DNA from: Micromonospora deserti
GTDB lineage: Bacteria > Actinomycetota > Actinomycetes > Mycobacteriales > Micromonosporaceae
DNA: 64,000 nucleotides
Direction of reading: 5' to 3'
Assembly (NCBI RefSeq): GCF_003236335.1
Contig: NZ_POUB01000002.1
Span: forward strand, 1-64,000
In this document: positions 55,431 to 64,000 of the stretch, piece by piece
Numbering within the stretch: the first letter of the stretch is position 1
Layout: each line of letters opens with the position of its first letter
Translations under genes and position numbers: made by a program
Notes under the pieces: generated by a model
Told to the model about the DNA's origin: nothing
The model's database searches: none
What the model saw: the letters and a program-made list of their open reading frames with translations, nothing else

Positions 55431-58271
55431 TCAGCCGGCAGGGTCGTGCCCGGGGGGCGGGACCCACGGCCAGGGCACATCGTGGAAGGCTGCCTCGACC
55501 AGCAGCGCCTCGACGCCGCGCAAGAACCGCTCGGCCCGCTCCGGCGGAAGGTACCGGGTGTCGGCGGTGACGACCAGCTCGACCGCACCGGGGGCGTCGA
55601 TCACCTGGAGGCGGCAACGCCAGGGGAACCGGTCCGGCTCGGCCAGCCACCGGAAGGCGCTGCGGGCCACCATTGCCCGCAGGGCGGCCTCGTCCGGGCC
55701 CGGCGTGTCGGGGCCGACGTCGTGCATCCGTCGGGTGTCGTTGAGGTAGCAGTACGGGGCCAGGAAGGTCCGGTGATCGTGGCCCAGGTCGGTGAAGGTG
55801 CGCTCCCACGCGGCAGGGTCGTAGTAGGCGTGCCGGTAGGCGTCCAGAGCTGCCCGCCGGGCCCGGGGCAGCAGCTCGGCGAAGCCGGGCCGGTCGGCCA
55901 GGTCGAGCCGGCAGAGTCCGATCTGGTTGAGGGTGCCGACCGCGAGGTCGTGCCCGGGCTGAAAGCGGTTGTTCGCCATGACGACGATCCCGCAGGCGTC
56001 CCGCCCGCTGTCCGCGGTCAGCACGGCGGCGGTTGCCGCCAGCAGGGCGTTTGAGCTGCTGATGCGGTACCGTGCCGCGACCAGTTGCGCCGCGTGGTGG
56101 ACGGCCGCGGAGACCAGCGACCCGCGCCGGTAGCGGGAAGCCGACCCGGGCCCGACCGGATCCGACAGGCTCGCCGGGAGGCCGGAGAACTGCCGGACCC
56201 AGTACGCCACCGCCCGCTCCGAGCGCCGCAGTGCGACTCCGCGCTCCCGCTCGGCGAGGTCCAGCGACTGCGGGCCGGGCGGGGCGTGAAGCGATTTGCG
56301 CAGCAGGAGCACCCGCAGGTCGCGCAGCACGGTCTCGGCGGCGTGAAGATCGACGGTGGAGTGGCTGAACACCACCACGACCTGCCGTACCCGGTCGTCG
56401 ACTGTGACCAGCGCTACCCGCAGCGGCCACTCGGCGGCGTGGTCGAAGCGCGGCTCGCGGAGCCGCGCGGTCAGGGCCGCCGCGGCGGAGCGGCCGTCGG
56501 GGTCGTTCGACGGTCGGGACACGGCGTGGACGAGGACGGGTAACCGCCCCGTCGCCGCCGCTTCCTGGTGCAGCTCCCCGTCCCGGCAACGGAACCGGGT
56601 GCGTAGCGATTCGTGTCGGGCGACCAGCGCGCCGACTGCCCGCAGAGCCCGCGGCACGGCTACGTCGGCCCGCGCGGGGACGGCCAGGGTACGGGGGAGG
56701 CACAGCACGCGGTACGCGGCGGGGGAGTCGAACTCCTCGACGGTTCGCCACATCGCCCGTTGCCCCCAGGTGAGCGGCGCGGTTCCGTTCCGCACGCCCT
56801 GGAACTGCGCGTACGCCACCTCCTCGACGCCCTCGGCGTCGGGCGCGACCGGCCCGGCGGCGACCGTGGGCGCGGCGCCGGCGGGCGCCCAGGGCCACGG
56901 CACCTCGGCGAAGGCCGCCTTGACCAGCAGTTCCTCCAGCTCGCGCAGGAACGGCTCGACTGTGTCCAGCGCGACGTGCCGGGTGTCGACGGTGAGGGTG
57001 ATCCCCACCCCGGTCGGCTCGTCGACGACGTGCGTCAGCAGGTGCCAGGCCGCGTGGTTAAGCCCGGCCGTCCAGGAAAAGGTGCTGCGAGCCGTGGCGG
57101 CCCGCAGCTCGCCCCGGGTCGTTTCCGGCACCGGATCGACGCCGCCGACGGGCAGCCGGACGTCGTTGAAATAGTAGTGCGACCGGAAGGCCGAATCGTA
57201 TTCGACGCCCAGTTCCTCGAATGCGTGGCGCAGCGCGGACGGGTCGTAATATGCGTGCCGCAGGCCGTCCAGGGACGCGGCCCAGACGCGGGACAACAAC
57301 TCGGAGAAGTCGGGACGTCCCGCCAGATCGACGACGCAGAAACCGATTTGCCCGAGGTTGGCGACCGCGTTCGCGTACTCGGTGCGGAACCGGTTGTGTG
57401 CCATCGGGAAAAGACCGCACATCGTGCGCCCGGAGCCGCCGGCGGCCAGCGCCTGAACGCCGGCCAGCAGCACCGCGGAGACACTGACCCGGTGCCGGGC
57501 GGCGATCAGCCGGGCAGCGGTGTCGACGGCGGAGGAGACCAGGACGCCCCGGCGCAGCGGGGGGTCGAGGCCCGGTCCGGCCGAGGCCAGCGGCTGCCGG
57601 GGCAGTCGCTGGAACTGACGCAGCCAGTACGCCACCGCCCGCCCCGAGCGGCGCTGGTCGGCCCCGTGCTGCAGCCGGGCCACGTCCACCGACTGCGGGC
57701 CGGGCGGCGTGGGCAGGCCACCGCGCAACAGGATCAACCGCAGGTCCCGCAGCACGACCTCGGCGGCGTGCGCGTCTACCGTGGTATGGCTGAACACCAC
57801 CACGACCTGCCGCACCCGGCCGTCCACCGTCACCAGCGCGACGCGCAGCGGCCACTCGGCGGCGTGGTCGAACGCGACGTCGCCGAGCCGGCCGGCGGCG
57901 TGCCGGGCGGCCGGGGCGCCGTCACCCGCGCCGGCGCAGACCAGCAGCGGCACTACCCCGGCCGCCGCCGTCTCCTGGCACGGCCCGCCATCGACCACCC
58001 GGATCCGGGTGCGCAGCGAGGCGTGCCGGCCGACCAGCGCGCCCACCGCGCGCGCCACGGCGGCCGTGTCCGCCCCGGCCCCCGCGGACACGGGCACCGT
58101 ACGCCGCAGGTTGAGGAATACGTGATTGGAGCCGAACCTGGCGATCGATCGCCACATCACCTGCTGCGCCCAGGTCAGCGGCGCCGTCCCGGCACCGGCA
58201 CCGGAGAACTCGGCGTGGACCAGCGTCTCCGACGCCCATTCGGCGGGCACCACCACGTCTGCGAATAGCAT
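55431..58271 (-). CDS. Tandem condensation-like protein (two altered domains)
   Basis: The 946-residue product is a direct repeat of two condensation-like domains. Domain 1 (about 15-470) has TAPLTWAQQVMWRSIARFGS, FSHTTVDAHAAEVVLRDLRL (His162) and EVPWPWAP; domain 2 (about 485-946) has TAPLTWGQRAMWRTVEEFDS, FSHSTVDLHAAETVLRDLRV (His637) and DVPWPWVP. Both carry the same Ser-His-x-Thr-Val-Asp core as the single-domain protein next door. No carrier or adenylation domain is attached. ATG 58271 has a poor ribosome site. It diverges from the NRPS-MFS gene across 140 bases, implying joint control. Confidence 0.8.
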   Translation of the reverse strand: MLFADVVVPAEWASETLVHAEFSGAGAGTAPLTWAQQVMWRSIARFGSNHVFLNLRRTVPVSAGAGADTAAVARAVGALVGRHASLRTRIRVVDGGPCQETAAAGVVPLLVCAGAGDGAPAARHAAGRLGDVAFDHAAEWPLRVALVTVDGRVRQVVVVFSHTTVDAHAAEVVLRDLRLILLRGGLPTPPGPQSVDVARLQHGADQRRSGRAVAYWLRQFQRLPRQPLASAGPGLDPPLRRGVLVSSAVDTAARLIAARHRVSVSAVLLAGVQALAAGGSGRTMCGLFPMAHNRFRTEYANAVANLGQIGFCVVDLAGRPDFSELLSRVWAASLDGLRHAYYDPSALRHAFEELGVEYDSAFRSHYYFNDVRLPVGGVDPVPETTRGELRAATARSTFSWTAGLNHAAWHLLTHVVDEPTGVGITLTVDTRHVALDTVEPFLRELEELLVKAAFAEVPWPWAPAGAAPTVAAGPVAPDAEGVEEVAYAQFQGVRNGTAPLTWGQRAMWRTVEEFDSPAAYRVLCLPRTLAVPARADVAVPRALRAVGALVARHESLRTRFRCRDGELHQEAAATGRLPVLVHAVSRPSNDPDGRSAAAALTARLREPRFDHAAEWPLRVALVTVDDRVRQVVVVFSHSTVDLHAAETVLRDLRVLLLRKSLHAPPGPQSLDLAERERGVALRRSERAVAYWVRQFSGLPASLSDPVGPGSASRYRRGSLVSAAVHHAAQLVAARYRISSSNALLAATAAVLTADSGRDACGIVVMANNRFQPGHDLAVGTLNQIGLCRLDLADRPGFAELLPRARRAALDAYRHAYYDPAAWERTFTDLGHDHRTFLAPYCYLNDTRRMHDVGPDTPGPDEAALRAMVARSAFRWLAEPDRFPWRCRLQVIDAPGAVELVVTADTRYLPPERAERFLRGVEALLVEAAFHDVPWPWVPPPGHDPAG

Positions 58272-58411
58272 TCCTGACAGTACGACGCCCGGCTCCGGCG
58301 CCGGATAGCTCGATCGTGCTTTCCATAGTGGACCATTCAGCCGATCCATGGCCCCGATGGCGGCGTGCACACTATTGGCTCCTGTCCGTGATCGCACTGA
58401 GAAGGCGCCGT

Positions 58412-61400
58412 GTGACCAACGTTGACGTACCGACGCGGAGCGCCAGCATCGCGCCGAATGCGACTTTTCCCGCCACAAATCCCCGCCTATCATTCGGTCA
58501 GGAACGGATCTGGTTCACCGAACAGCTCACTCCCGGCACCGCCGCGTACGTCGTCTATTCGACCGTACGGCTGCGCGGGCCGCTGGACGTCAACCTCCTG
58601 CGCGCCGCCATCGACGCGACCGCCGCCCGGCACGACAGCCTGCGCATGCGGTTCACCGAGAACGCCGACGGTGAACCCGTCGTGCATGTGCTGCCCGAGG
58701 TGCGGGTACCGGTGACCGTCACCGCGGCGCCGTCCGAGGCCGCCGCCCGCGAGATGGTGGCTGCCTCCGTCCGCACCCCGTTCGACCTCAGCGCCGCCCC
58801 CCTGCTGCGGGCGCTCGTCGTCCGGCTCGGCGACGCGGACCACGTCGTGCACCTCGCGATGCACCACATCGTCAGCGACGGCTGGTCGCTGAACCTGCTC
58901 CTCGGCGAGGTCGCCGCCACCTACGGCGCGCTGAGGGACGGCGACCCCCCGCCCCCGGCGCCGGCGACCACCTATGTCGACTACGCCGCCTGGCAGCGGG
59001 ACCGGCTCGACGGGCCGGCAACCGGGGACGGGTTCGCCTACTGGACCGAAGCGTTGGCCGGCGTGCCCCCGCTGGAGCTGCCCACCGACCGGCCCCGCCC
59101 GGCCGTACAGTCGTACGCCGGTGACACGCACCGCTTCACCTTCGACGCGGACCTCACCGACGGGCTGCGCCGGCTGAGCCGCGCCCACCGGGCCACCCTC
59201 TACATGACCCTGCTCACCGGTCTGCAGGCCGTGCTGTTCCGGTACAGCGGCCAGCGCGACTTCGCCATCGGCTCGCCAGTCGCCGGCCGGGTGGTGCCGG
59301 AGCTGGAGAACCTCGTCGGCCTGTTCGTCAACACGCTCGCCCTACGCGCCGACGTCTCCCCGGTCGGCGCGACCGCCGGCACCCCCGCCGCCGAGCCCAG
59401 CTTCGGGGCCCTGCTGCGGCGCACCCGCACCACCGTCGTCCGCGCCCTGGCCCACCAGGAGATCCCGTTCGAACGCCTGGTCAAGGAGCTCAACGTCGCC
59501 CGGGACGTCAGCCGCACCCCCGTGTTCCAAGTGCTGTTCACTTTGCAGAACTACGCCCACGACGGCGCCCGGTGGCCCGACGGCTTGCGCACCGAGGGCG
59601 TCGGCACCGACGCCGCCACCGCCCGCTTCGACCTGTCGTTGTACGTCAGCGAGACCGCCGACGGTTTGCGCGGCATGGTCGTCTACAACACCGACCTGTT
59701 CGACGCCGCCACCGTACGCCGGCTGGCCGCGAGCTTGCAGACCCTGCTACGCGCCGCGGTCGACCGGCCGGACCTACCCGTCGCCGACCTCGACCTGCTC
59801 GGTCCCGCCGAACGGGACCGGATGCTGGCCCTCGCCCGGCCCGACCACGACGGCGTCGCCGCCGGGGTCACCGGCACGGCGAGCACCCTGGCCGACCTCA
59901 TCGGCCCGCACGTCGCCGCCACGCCTGACGCCCCGGCCGTGGTCCACGGCCCGGACACGGTCACCTACCGGGAGCTGGACCAGCGGGCCAACCGGCTCGC
60001 CCACTGGCTGCGCAACCGGGGCGTCGGCCCGGACCGGCTGGTCGCGGTCCTGCTGGAACAGTCGGTCGAGCTGGCCGCGACGCTGCTCGGGGTGCTCCGG
60101 GCCGGTGGGGCGTACCTGCCGCTGGACCCGGAGCAGCCCGTCGCCCGGCTGGGCCTGATCCTCGCCGACGCCCGCCCAACCGTGGTGCTGACCAGCTCCG
60201 ACCTGCGTGACCGGCTGTGCACCGAGGCGGAGGTCGCCTGCCTGGACGAGGTCGCGGCCGAGGTCGCGGCCGAGCCCTGCACCCCGCTCGCGGCCGGGAC
60301 GACCGGCGGGAACCTCGCGTACGTCATCTACACCTCCGGGTCCACCGGCACTCCGAAGGGGGTGACCGTGGCCCACCGGCAGGTGCTGCGCTACCTCGAC
60401 GGGGTGGCCGATCGGTTCGCGGTGGCCCCGGCCGCCCGGTACGGGCTGCTGCAGTCGATGTCGTTCGACTTCAGCGTCACCGTTTTCTACCTGGCGTTGG
60501 CCACCGGCGGCGCGGTGCACCTGCTCCCTCGCCGGTGCACCGGAGCCGAACTCGCCGAGCGGCTGCGCGCCCAGCGCATCCACTACCTGAAGATCACCCC
60601 GTCGCATCTGACTGCGCTGACCGCCGACGCCGAGCCGGGCGACCTGCTGCCCGCCCGCGCGCTGATCCTCGGCGGCGAGGCGTCCGACCTGGACCGCGTC
60701 GGCCCGCTCGCGGCCGCCGGCCCGGCCCGAGTGTTCAACCACTACGGCCCCACCGAGGCCACCGTCGGCGTCACCACGTACGAGGTGACGGCCGACGGGC
60801 CGCGCACCGGCTCGGCACCGATCGGCCAGCCCCTGCCGCACGCCCGGGTGTACGTGCTCGACGAGCGGATGCGTCCGGTGCCGGTCGGGGTGCCGGGCGA
60901 GCTGTACCTCGGCGGTGACCGGCTCGCCCGCGGCTACCTGAACCGGCCCGGCCTGACCGCCGAGCGGTTCCTGCCCGACCCGTACGGTCCGCCCGGCGCC
61001 CGCCTCTACCGCACCGGCGACCTGGGCTACTGGCGCGAGGACGGGCAGCTGGTGTTTCTCGGCCGCCGCGACCACCAGGTGAAGATCCGCGGCTACCGGG
61101 TCGAGCTGGGCGAGATCGAGGCAGCGCTGCGGGACTGCCCCGGGGTGCGGCAGGCGGCGGTGCTGCTGCGCGACGACCGGCTGGTGGCCTACCTGGAGCC
61201 GGCACCCGGCGCGATCGTGCCGGACCCCGCGCAGCTGCGTCGCCACCTCGCCGACCGGCTGCCCGAGCACATGGTCCCCAGTCGCTGGGTACGCCTGGAC
61301 CGGCTGCCGCTGCAGGAGCACGGCAAGGTGGACCGGCGGGCCCTGCCCGAGCCGACCGACGACGGGCCGACCGGGGAGCGGGTGGCGCCGGTCGGGCCGG

Positions 61401-63928
61401 TGGAGACCCTGGTGGCCGGGATCTGGCGGGCCGTGCTCGGGGTGGCCGAGGTCGGCGCCACCGACGACTTCTTCGACCTGGGCGGGCACTCCCTGCTGGC
61501 CACCCAGGTGGTGGCCCGGCTGCGCCGGGAACTACCCGCGGCCGTCGGCAGCGCCGCACCGGCGGTCAGCGTGATGGACCTGTTCCGCCACCGCACCGTA
61601 CGCGAGCTGGCCCGCCTCGTCGCCGGGGCCGGCGCCGGCCCCAACGGGCTGCTGCACGAGCTGACCCCGCCGGTGCCGGCCGCGGACCGGGTCGCCACCC
61701 TGGTCTGCGTCCCGTACGGCGGCGGCAGCGCCGTGGTCTACCAACCGCTGGCCGACGCGCTGCCACCCGGCCACCGACTGCTCTCGGTGGCCGTGCCCGG
61801 GCACGACATCGGCCTCGCGGACGATCCCGCGCCCATCGAGGACGTCGCCGCCGACGTCGTCGCGGAGATCCTGGACCGGGTGGCGGGGCCGCTGATCCTG
61901 TACGGACACTGCGGCCCCGGCGGGGCGCTGGCTGTGGAGGTCGCCCGCCGGCTGGAGGCCGCCGGCCGGGACCTGCTCGCGGTGTACCTCGGCGCGGTCT
62001 TCCCGTTCGCCCGGCCCGCCGGCGGCGTGCTCGGGCCGCTGCTGCGGCTGCGGCTGGCCGAACGCGTCCGCAGCGACCGGATCTACCGCACCTGGTTGCA
62101 GGCGCAGGGCACCGCCGTGGGGTCGCTCGCACCCGACGAGGTCCGGTTCCTGATCCGGGCGATGCGGCACGACGCCCAGGTCTCCGAGGACTACTTCACC
62201 GATCTGATGCGGCAGCGGGCCAGCCCGCTGCGCGCGCCGATCGTCTCCGTCGTCGGCGAGCGCGACCGCAGCACCGACTACCACGAGGAGCGGTACCGGG
62301 AGTGGCACTTCCTCAGCGACCGCACCGCGCTGGCGGTGATCGACGAGGGTGGGCACTACTTCCTGAAGTACCGGGCCGGTGAGCTGGCCGAGATCGTCAC
62401 CGGCGTGCACCGTCAGCTCGACGCGCCGCCGCCACCCGCCCCGGCCAGCCAGGGCGGCGCGCAGCCCGCCTGGCAGCTCGCCCGCGTCTCCCACCGGTCC
62501 GCCGACGCCCACCCGACACCGGACGCGAACACTCCGGTGGCCACCGCGCCGCCACCGAGCCTGCGCCGCTTCGGCCTGGTCGCTGCCGGCCAGGTGATCT
62601 CCGGCATGGGCACCGCGCTGACCACCTTCGCCATCCCGCTGTGGATCTACACCGAGACCGGATCGCTCGCCCGGTTCGCGCTCTTCGCCGTGCTCGGCCT
62701 GCTGCCCGGCCTGCTCGTCGCGCCGCTGGCCGGCGCGCTGATCGACCGCACCAGCCGGCGGCGCGTACTGCTGGTCGCCAACGCCGCCGCCGGAGGCGCC
62801 AACGCGATGATGGCCGGGCTGGTGCTGGCCGACCGGGCCGAGGTATGGCACTTCTACCCGCTGACCGGCTGGCTGTCGGTGGCGCTGGCCTTCCAACGCC
62901 TCGCGTTCGTCTCGGCGGTGCCGCAGCTGGTGCCCAAGCGCTTCCTCGGCCACGCCAACGGGCTCACCCAGACCGCCGTCGGTCTCACCCAGTTCACCGT
63001 GCCACTGGTCGCCGTGGCACTGCTACAGGCCGTCGGGCTGCGCGGCATCCTGCTCATCGACGTGGCGTCGTACCTGTTCGCGATCGGGGTGCTGGCGGTC
63101 GTCCGGTTCCCCCGTACCCTGGCCCTGCAACGCCGCGAGGGCATCGGCGCTGAGATCGTCGCCGGGTTGCGTTACTCGCTGCGGCGCCGGGAGTTCCGTG
63201 CCATGCTCGCGTTCTTCGCGGCGCTGAACTTCTTCCTGTTCCCCGTGCTGTTCCTGCTCTCCCCGCTCGTGCTCGGCTTCGCCAGCCTGACCGAGGTGGC
63301 GCGTGTCGCGCTGACCGGCGGGGTCGGCGCGGCCACCGGCGGCCTGGTGATGCTGGTCTGGGGTGGCCCCCGCCGACGCCGGATGCGGGCGGTGCTGCTC
63401 GGCACCCTCGGCATCGCGGTGGCAGCCGTGCTGACCGGGCTAAGGCCGAACCTGCTGCTCATCGGCGCGGGCGCGTTCGGCATGTACCTGGCCCTCGGCA
63501 TCGTCAACGGTGTCTACAACACGATCATCCAGACCAAGGTGCCGCCCCGCTTCCACGGCCGGGTCTTCGCGCTCAACCAGATGGTTGCGCAGTCCACCCT
63601 GCCGCTGGGCTGGGGCCTCGTCGCTCCGTTCGCCGCCCGGGTAGCCGAACCGATGCTGCTGCCCGACGGCGCGCTGGCCACCACGGTCGGCGTAGTGATC
63701 GGCGTCGGTCCGGGGCGCGGCCAGGGGCTGCTCTACGTGCTGTTCGGGGTGTGCATCGCGCTGACGGCGCTGGTGTCGCTGGCCACGCCCGTCCTCGCCC
63801 GGTTCGACGACGAGGTGCCCGACGCGCCACCGGACGACCTGGTCGGCATCGAGGAACGCCGGGCCAGGGCCGCCCGCGTCGAGGAGCGCCGGGCGCGGGC
63901 CGTCGCGACCGGGCGGAGGGTGGGCTGA
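58412..63928 (+). CDS. NRPS module fused to MFS transporter (C-A-PCP-TE-MFS)
   Basis: The 1838-residue protein holds a condensation domain with intact HHIVSDG (151-157), an adenylation domain (core TSGSTGTPKG near 641, NHYGPTEATVG, YRTGDLG, GKVDRRALP), a peptidyl carrier with Ser1027 in LGGHSLLATQ, a thioesterase-like domain (about 1085-1330) and a major facilitator transporter (about 1380-1790). By hand the specificity residues read D-F-T-K-I-G-H-V-G-K, closest to aspartate codes. The TE nucleophile motif is GHCGPG, with Cys1167 in place of Ser. GTG 58412 follows AGAAGGCG; GTG 58316 is the longest start. It should add an amino acid, release the product and export it. Confidence 0.93.
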   Translation: MTNVDVPTRSASIAPNATFPATNPRLSFGQERIWFTEQLTPGTAAYVVYSTVRLRGPLDVNLLRAAIDATAARHDSLRMRFTENADGEPVVHVLPEVRVPVTVTAAPSEAAAREMVAASVRTPFDLSAAPLLRALVVRLGDADHVVHLAMHHIVSDGWSLNLLLGEVAATYGALRDGDPPPPAPATTYVDYAAWQRDRLDGPATGDGFAYWTEALAGVPPLELPTDRPRPAVQSYAGDTHRFTFDADLTDGLRRLSRAHRATLYMTLLTGLQAVLFRYSGQRDFAIGSPVAGRVVPELENLVGLFVNTLALRADVSPVGATAGTPAAEPSFGALLRRTRTTVVRALAHQEIPFERLVKELNVARDVSRTPVFQVLFTLQNYAHDGARWPDGLRTEGVGTDAATARFDLSLYVSETADGLRGMVVYNTDLFDAATVRRLAASLQTLLRAAVDRPDLPVADLDLLGPAERDRMLALARPDHDGVAAGVTGTASTLADLIGPHVAATPDAPAVVHGPDTVTYRELDQRANRLAHWLRNRGVGPDRLVAVLLEQSVELAATLLGVLRAGGAYLPLDPEQPVARLGLILADARPTVVLTSSDLRDRLCTEAEVACLDEVAAEVAAEPCTPLAAGTTGGNLAYVIYTSGSTGTPKGVTVAHRQVLRYLDGVADRFAVAPAARYGLLQSMSFDFSVTVFYLALATGGAVHLLPRRCTGAELAERLRAQRIHYLKITPSHLTALTADAEPGDLLPARALILGGEASDLDRVGPLAAAGPARVFNHYGPTEATVGVTTYEVTADGPRTGSAPIGQPLPHARVYVLDERMRPVPVGVPGELYLGGDRLARGYLNRPGLTAERFLPDPYGPPGARLYRTGDLGYWREDGQLVFLGRRDHQVKIRGYRVELGEIEAALRDCPGVRQAAVLLRDDRLVAYLEPAPGAIVPDPAQLRRHLADRLPEHMVPSRWVRLDRLPLQEHGKVDRRALPEPTDDGPTGERVAPVGPVETLVAGIWRAVLGVAEVGATDDFFDLGGHSLLATQVVARLRRELPAAVGSAAPAVSVMDLFRHRTVRELARLVAGAGAGPNGLLHELTPPVPAADRVATLVCVPYGGGSAVVYQPLADALPPGHRLLSVAVPGHDIGLADDPAPIEDVAADVVAEILDRVAGPLILYGHCGPGGALAVEVARRLEAAGRDLLAVYLGAVFPFARPAGGVLGPLLRLRLAERVRSDRIYRTWLQAQGTAVGSLAPDEVRFLIRAMRHDAQVSEDYFTDLMRQRASPLRAPIVSVVGERDRSTDYHEERYREWHFLSDRTALAVIDEGGHYFLKYRAGELAEIVTGVHRQLDAPPPPAPASQGGAQPAWQLARVSHRSADAHPTPDANTPVATAPPPSLRRFGLVAAGQVISGMGTALTTFAIPLWIYTETGSLARFALFAVLGLLPGLLVAPLAGALIDRTSRRRVLLVANAAAGGANAMMAGLVLADRAEVWHFYPLTGWLSVALAFQRLAFVSAVPQLVPKRFLGHANGLTQTAVGLTQFTVPLVAVALLQAVGLRGILLIDVASYLFAIGVLAVVRFPRTLALQRREGIGAEIVAGLRYSLRRREFRAMLAFFAALNFFLFPVLFLLSPLVLGFASLTEVARVALTGGVGAATGGLVMLVWGGPRRRRMRAVLLGTLGIAVAAVLTGLRPNLLLIGAGAFGMYLALGIVNGVYNTIIQTKVPPRFHGRVFALNQMVAQSTLPLGWGLVAPFAARVAEPMLLPDGALATTVGVVIGVGPGRGQGLLYVLFGVCIALTALVSLATPVLARFDDEVPDAPPDDLVGIEERRARAARVEERRARAVATGRRVG

Positions 63929-63929
63929 C

Positions 63930-64000
63930 GTGACCGCAGCGCCCACCGGCCGGTTGGCATCCCCGTCCCGGACCGTGCCCGAGTTGCTCGACTGGCGCAC
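63930..64000 (+). CDS. Start of a probable acyl- or aminoacyl-activating enzyme (partial)
   Basis: GTG 63930 opens one base after the NRPS stop and encodes TAAPTGRLASPSRTVPELLD plus WRT before the window ends. The VPELLDWR phrase is typical of the first helix of ANL enzymes such as fatty acyl-AMP ligases and stand-alone adenylation proteins. Only 23 residues are visible, so this is a guess supported by the tight operon position. Confidence 0.4.
   Translation, partial: MTAAPTGRLASPSRTVPELLDWR

Overview
The window is high-GC actinobacterial DNA with many GTG/TTG starts, ATGA/GTGA-coupled genes and family content (spore-associated SapA paralogues, HTH-TM-NBR1 Ig proteins, NRPS-MFS fusions) typical of Micromonosporaceae or a close filamentous actinomycete. 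Genus is an inference. No rRNA, tRNA, CRISPR array, intact insertion sequence or replication origin was seen.

Layout. 1-8.0 kb: start of a secreted cellulose-binding (CBM2) protein, a membrane-anchored HTH/NBR1-Ig protein, two tandem SapA-like exported proteins, a trpB-trpA-gntR operon behind a duplicated palindromic operator, a double pseudogene (subtilase N-terminus joined to a quinone reductase remnant) and an LPxTG-type wall protein. 8.7-22.9 kb: a carbohydrate island with a GH30-type secreted enzyme, a complete sugar ABC importer without its ATPase, a DUF624 protein, a hydroxyacid dehydrogenase, a DeoR/LacI hybrid regulator, a DUF2264 enzyme, a heparinase II/III-like enzyme and a TIM-barrel isomerase. 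The set fits uronate-decorated galactan use, possibly plant arabinogalactan proteins.

23.2-36.9 kb: a C1-oxidation island. It holds an MntP-like cation exporter, an HbpS/GlcG protein, a cupredoxin-like protein, a PQQ alcohol dehydrogenase with the lanthanide-type Asp-x-Asp signature but no signal peptide, pqqA-B-C-D-E, a glutathione-independent formaldehyde dehydrogenase, and a three-subunit formate dehydrogenase whose catalytic subunit is a selenoprotein read through an in-frame UGA with a SECIS-like hairpin. Together these would take methanol or a related alcohol to formaldehyde, formate and CO2. A short SelB-like relic lies just downstream.

37-53.8 kb: mixed genes: LtrA, a small exported protein, a GH16 enzyme behind an IclR relic, a cupin, an oligopeptide-type ABC importer with DppB and DppC fused, a VOC protein overlapping an ArsR-ArsC fusion, an APC permease, a GH5-type enzyme, DUF2127, and a BlaI/M56 pair divergent from a PAP2 phosphatase with two BlaI-type operators between them. 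53.9-64 kb: the edge of a nonribosomal peptide cluster: three condensation-like domains (one single and one tandem protein) with an altered active-site motif, a C-A-PCP-TE-MFS fusion whose TE has Cys in place of Ser, and the start of a possible acyl-activating enzyme running off the window.
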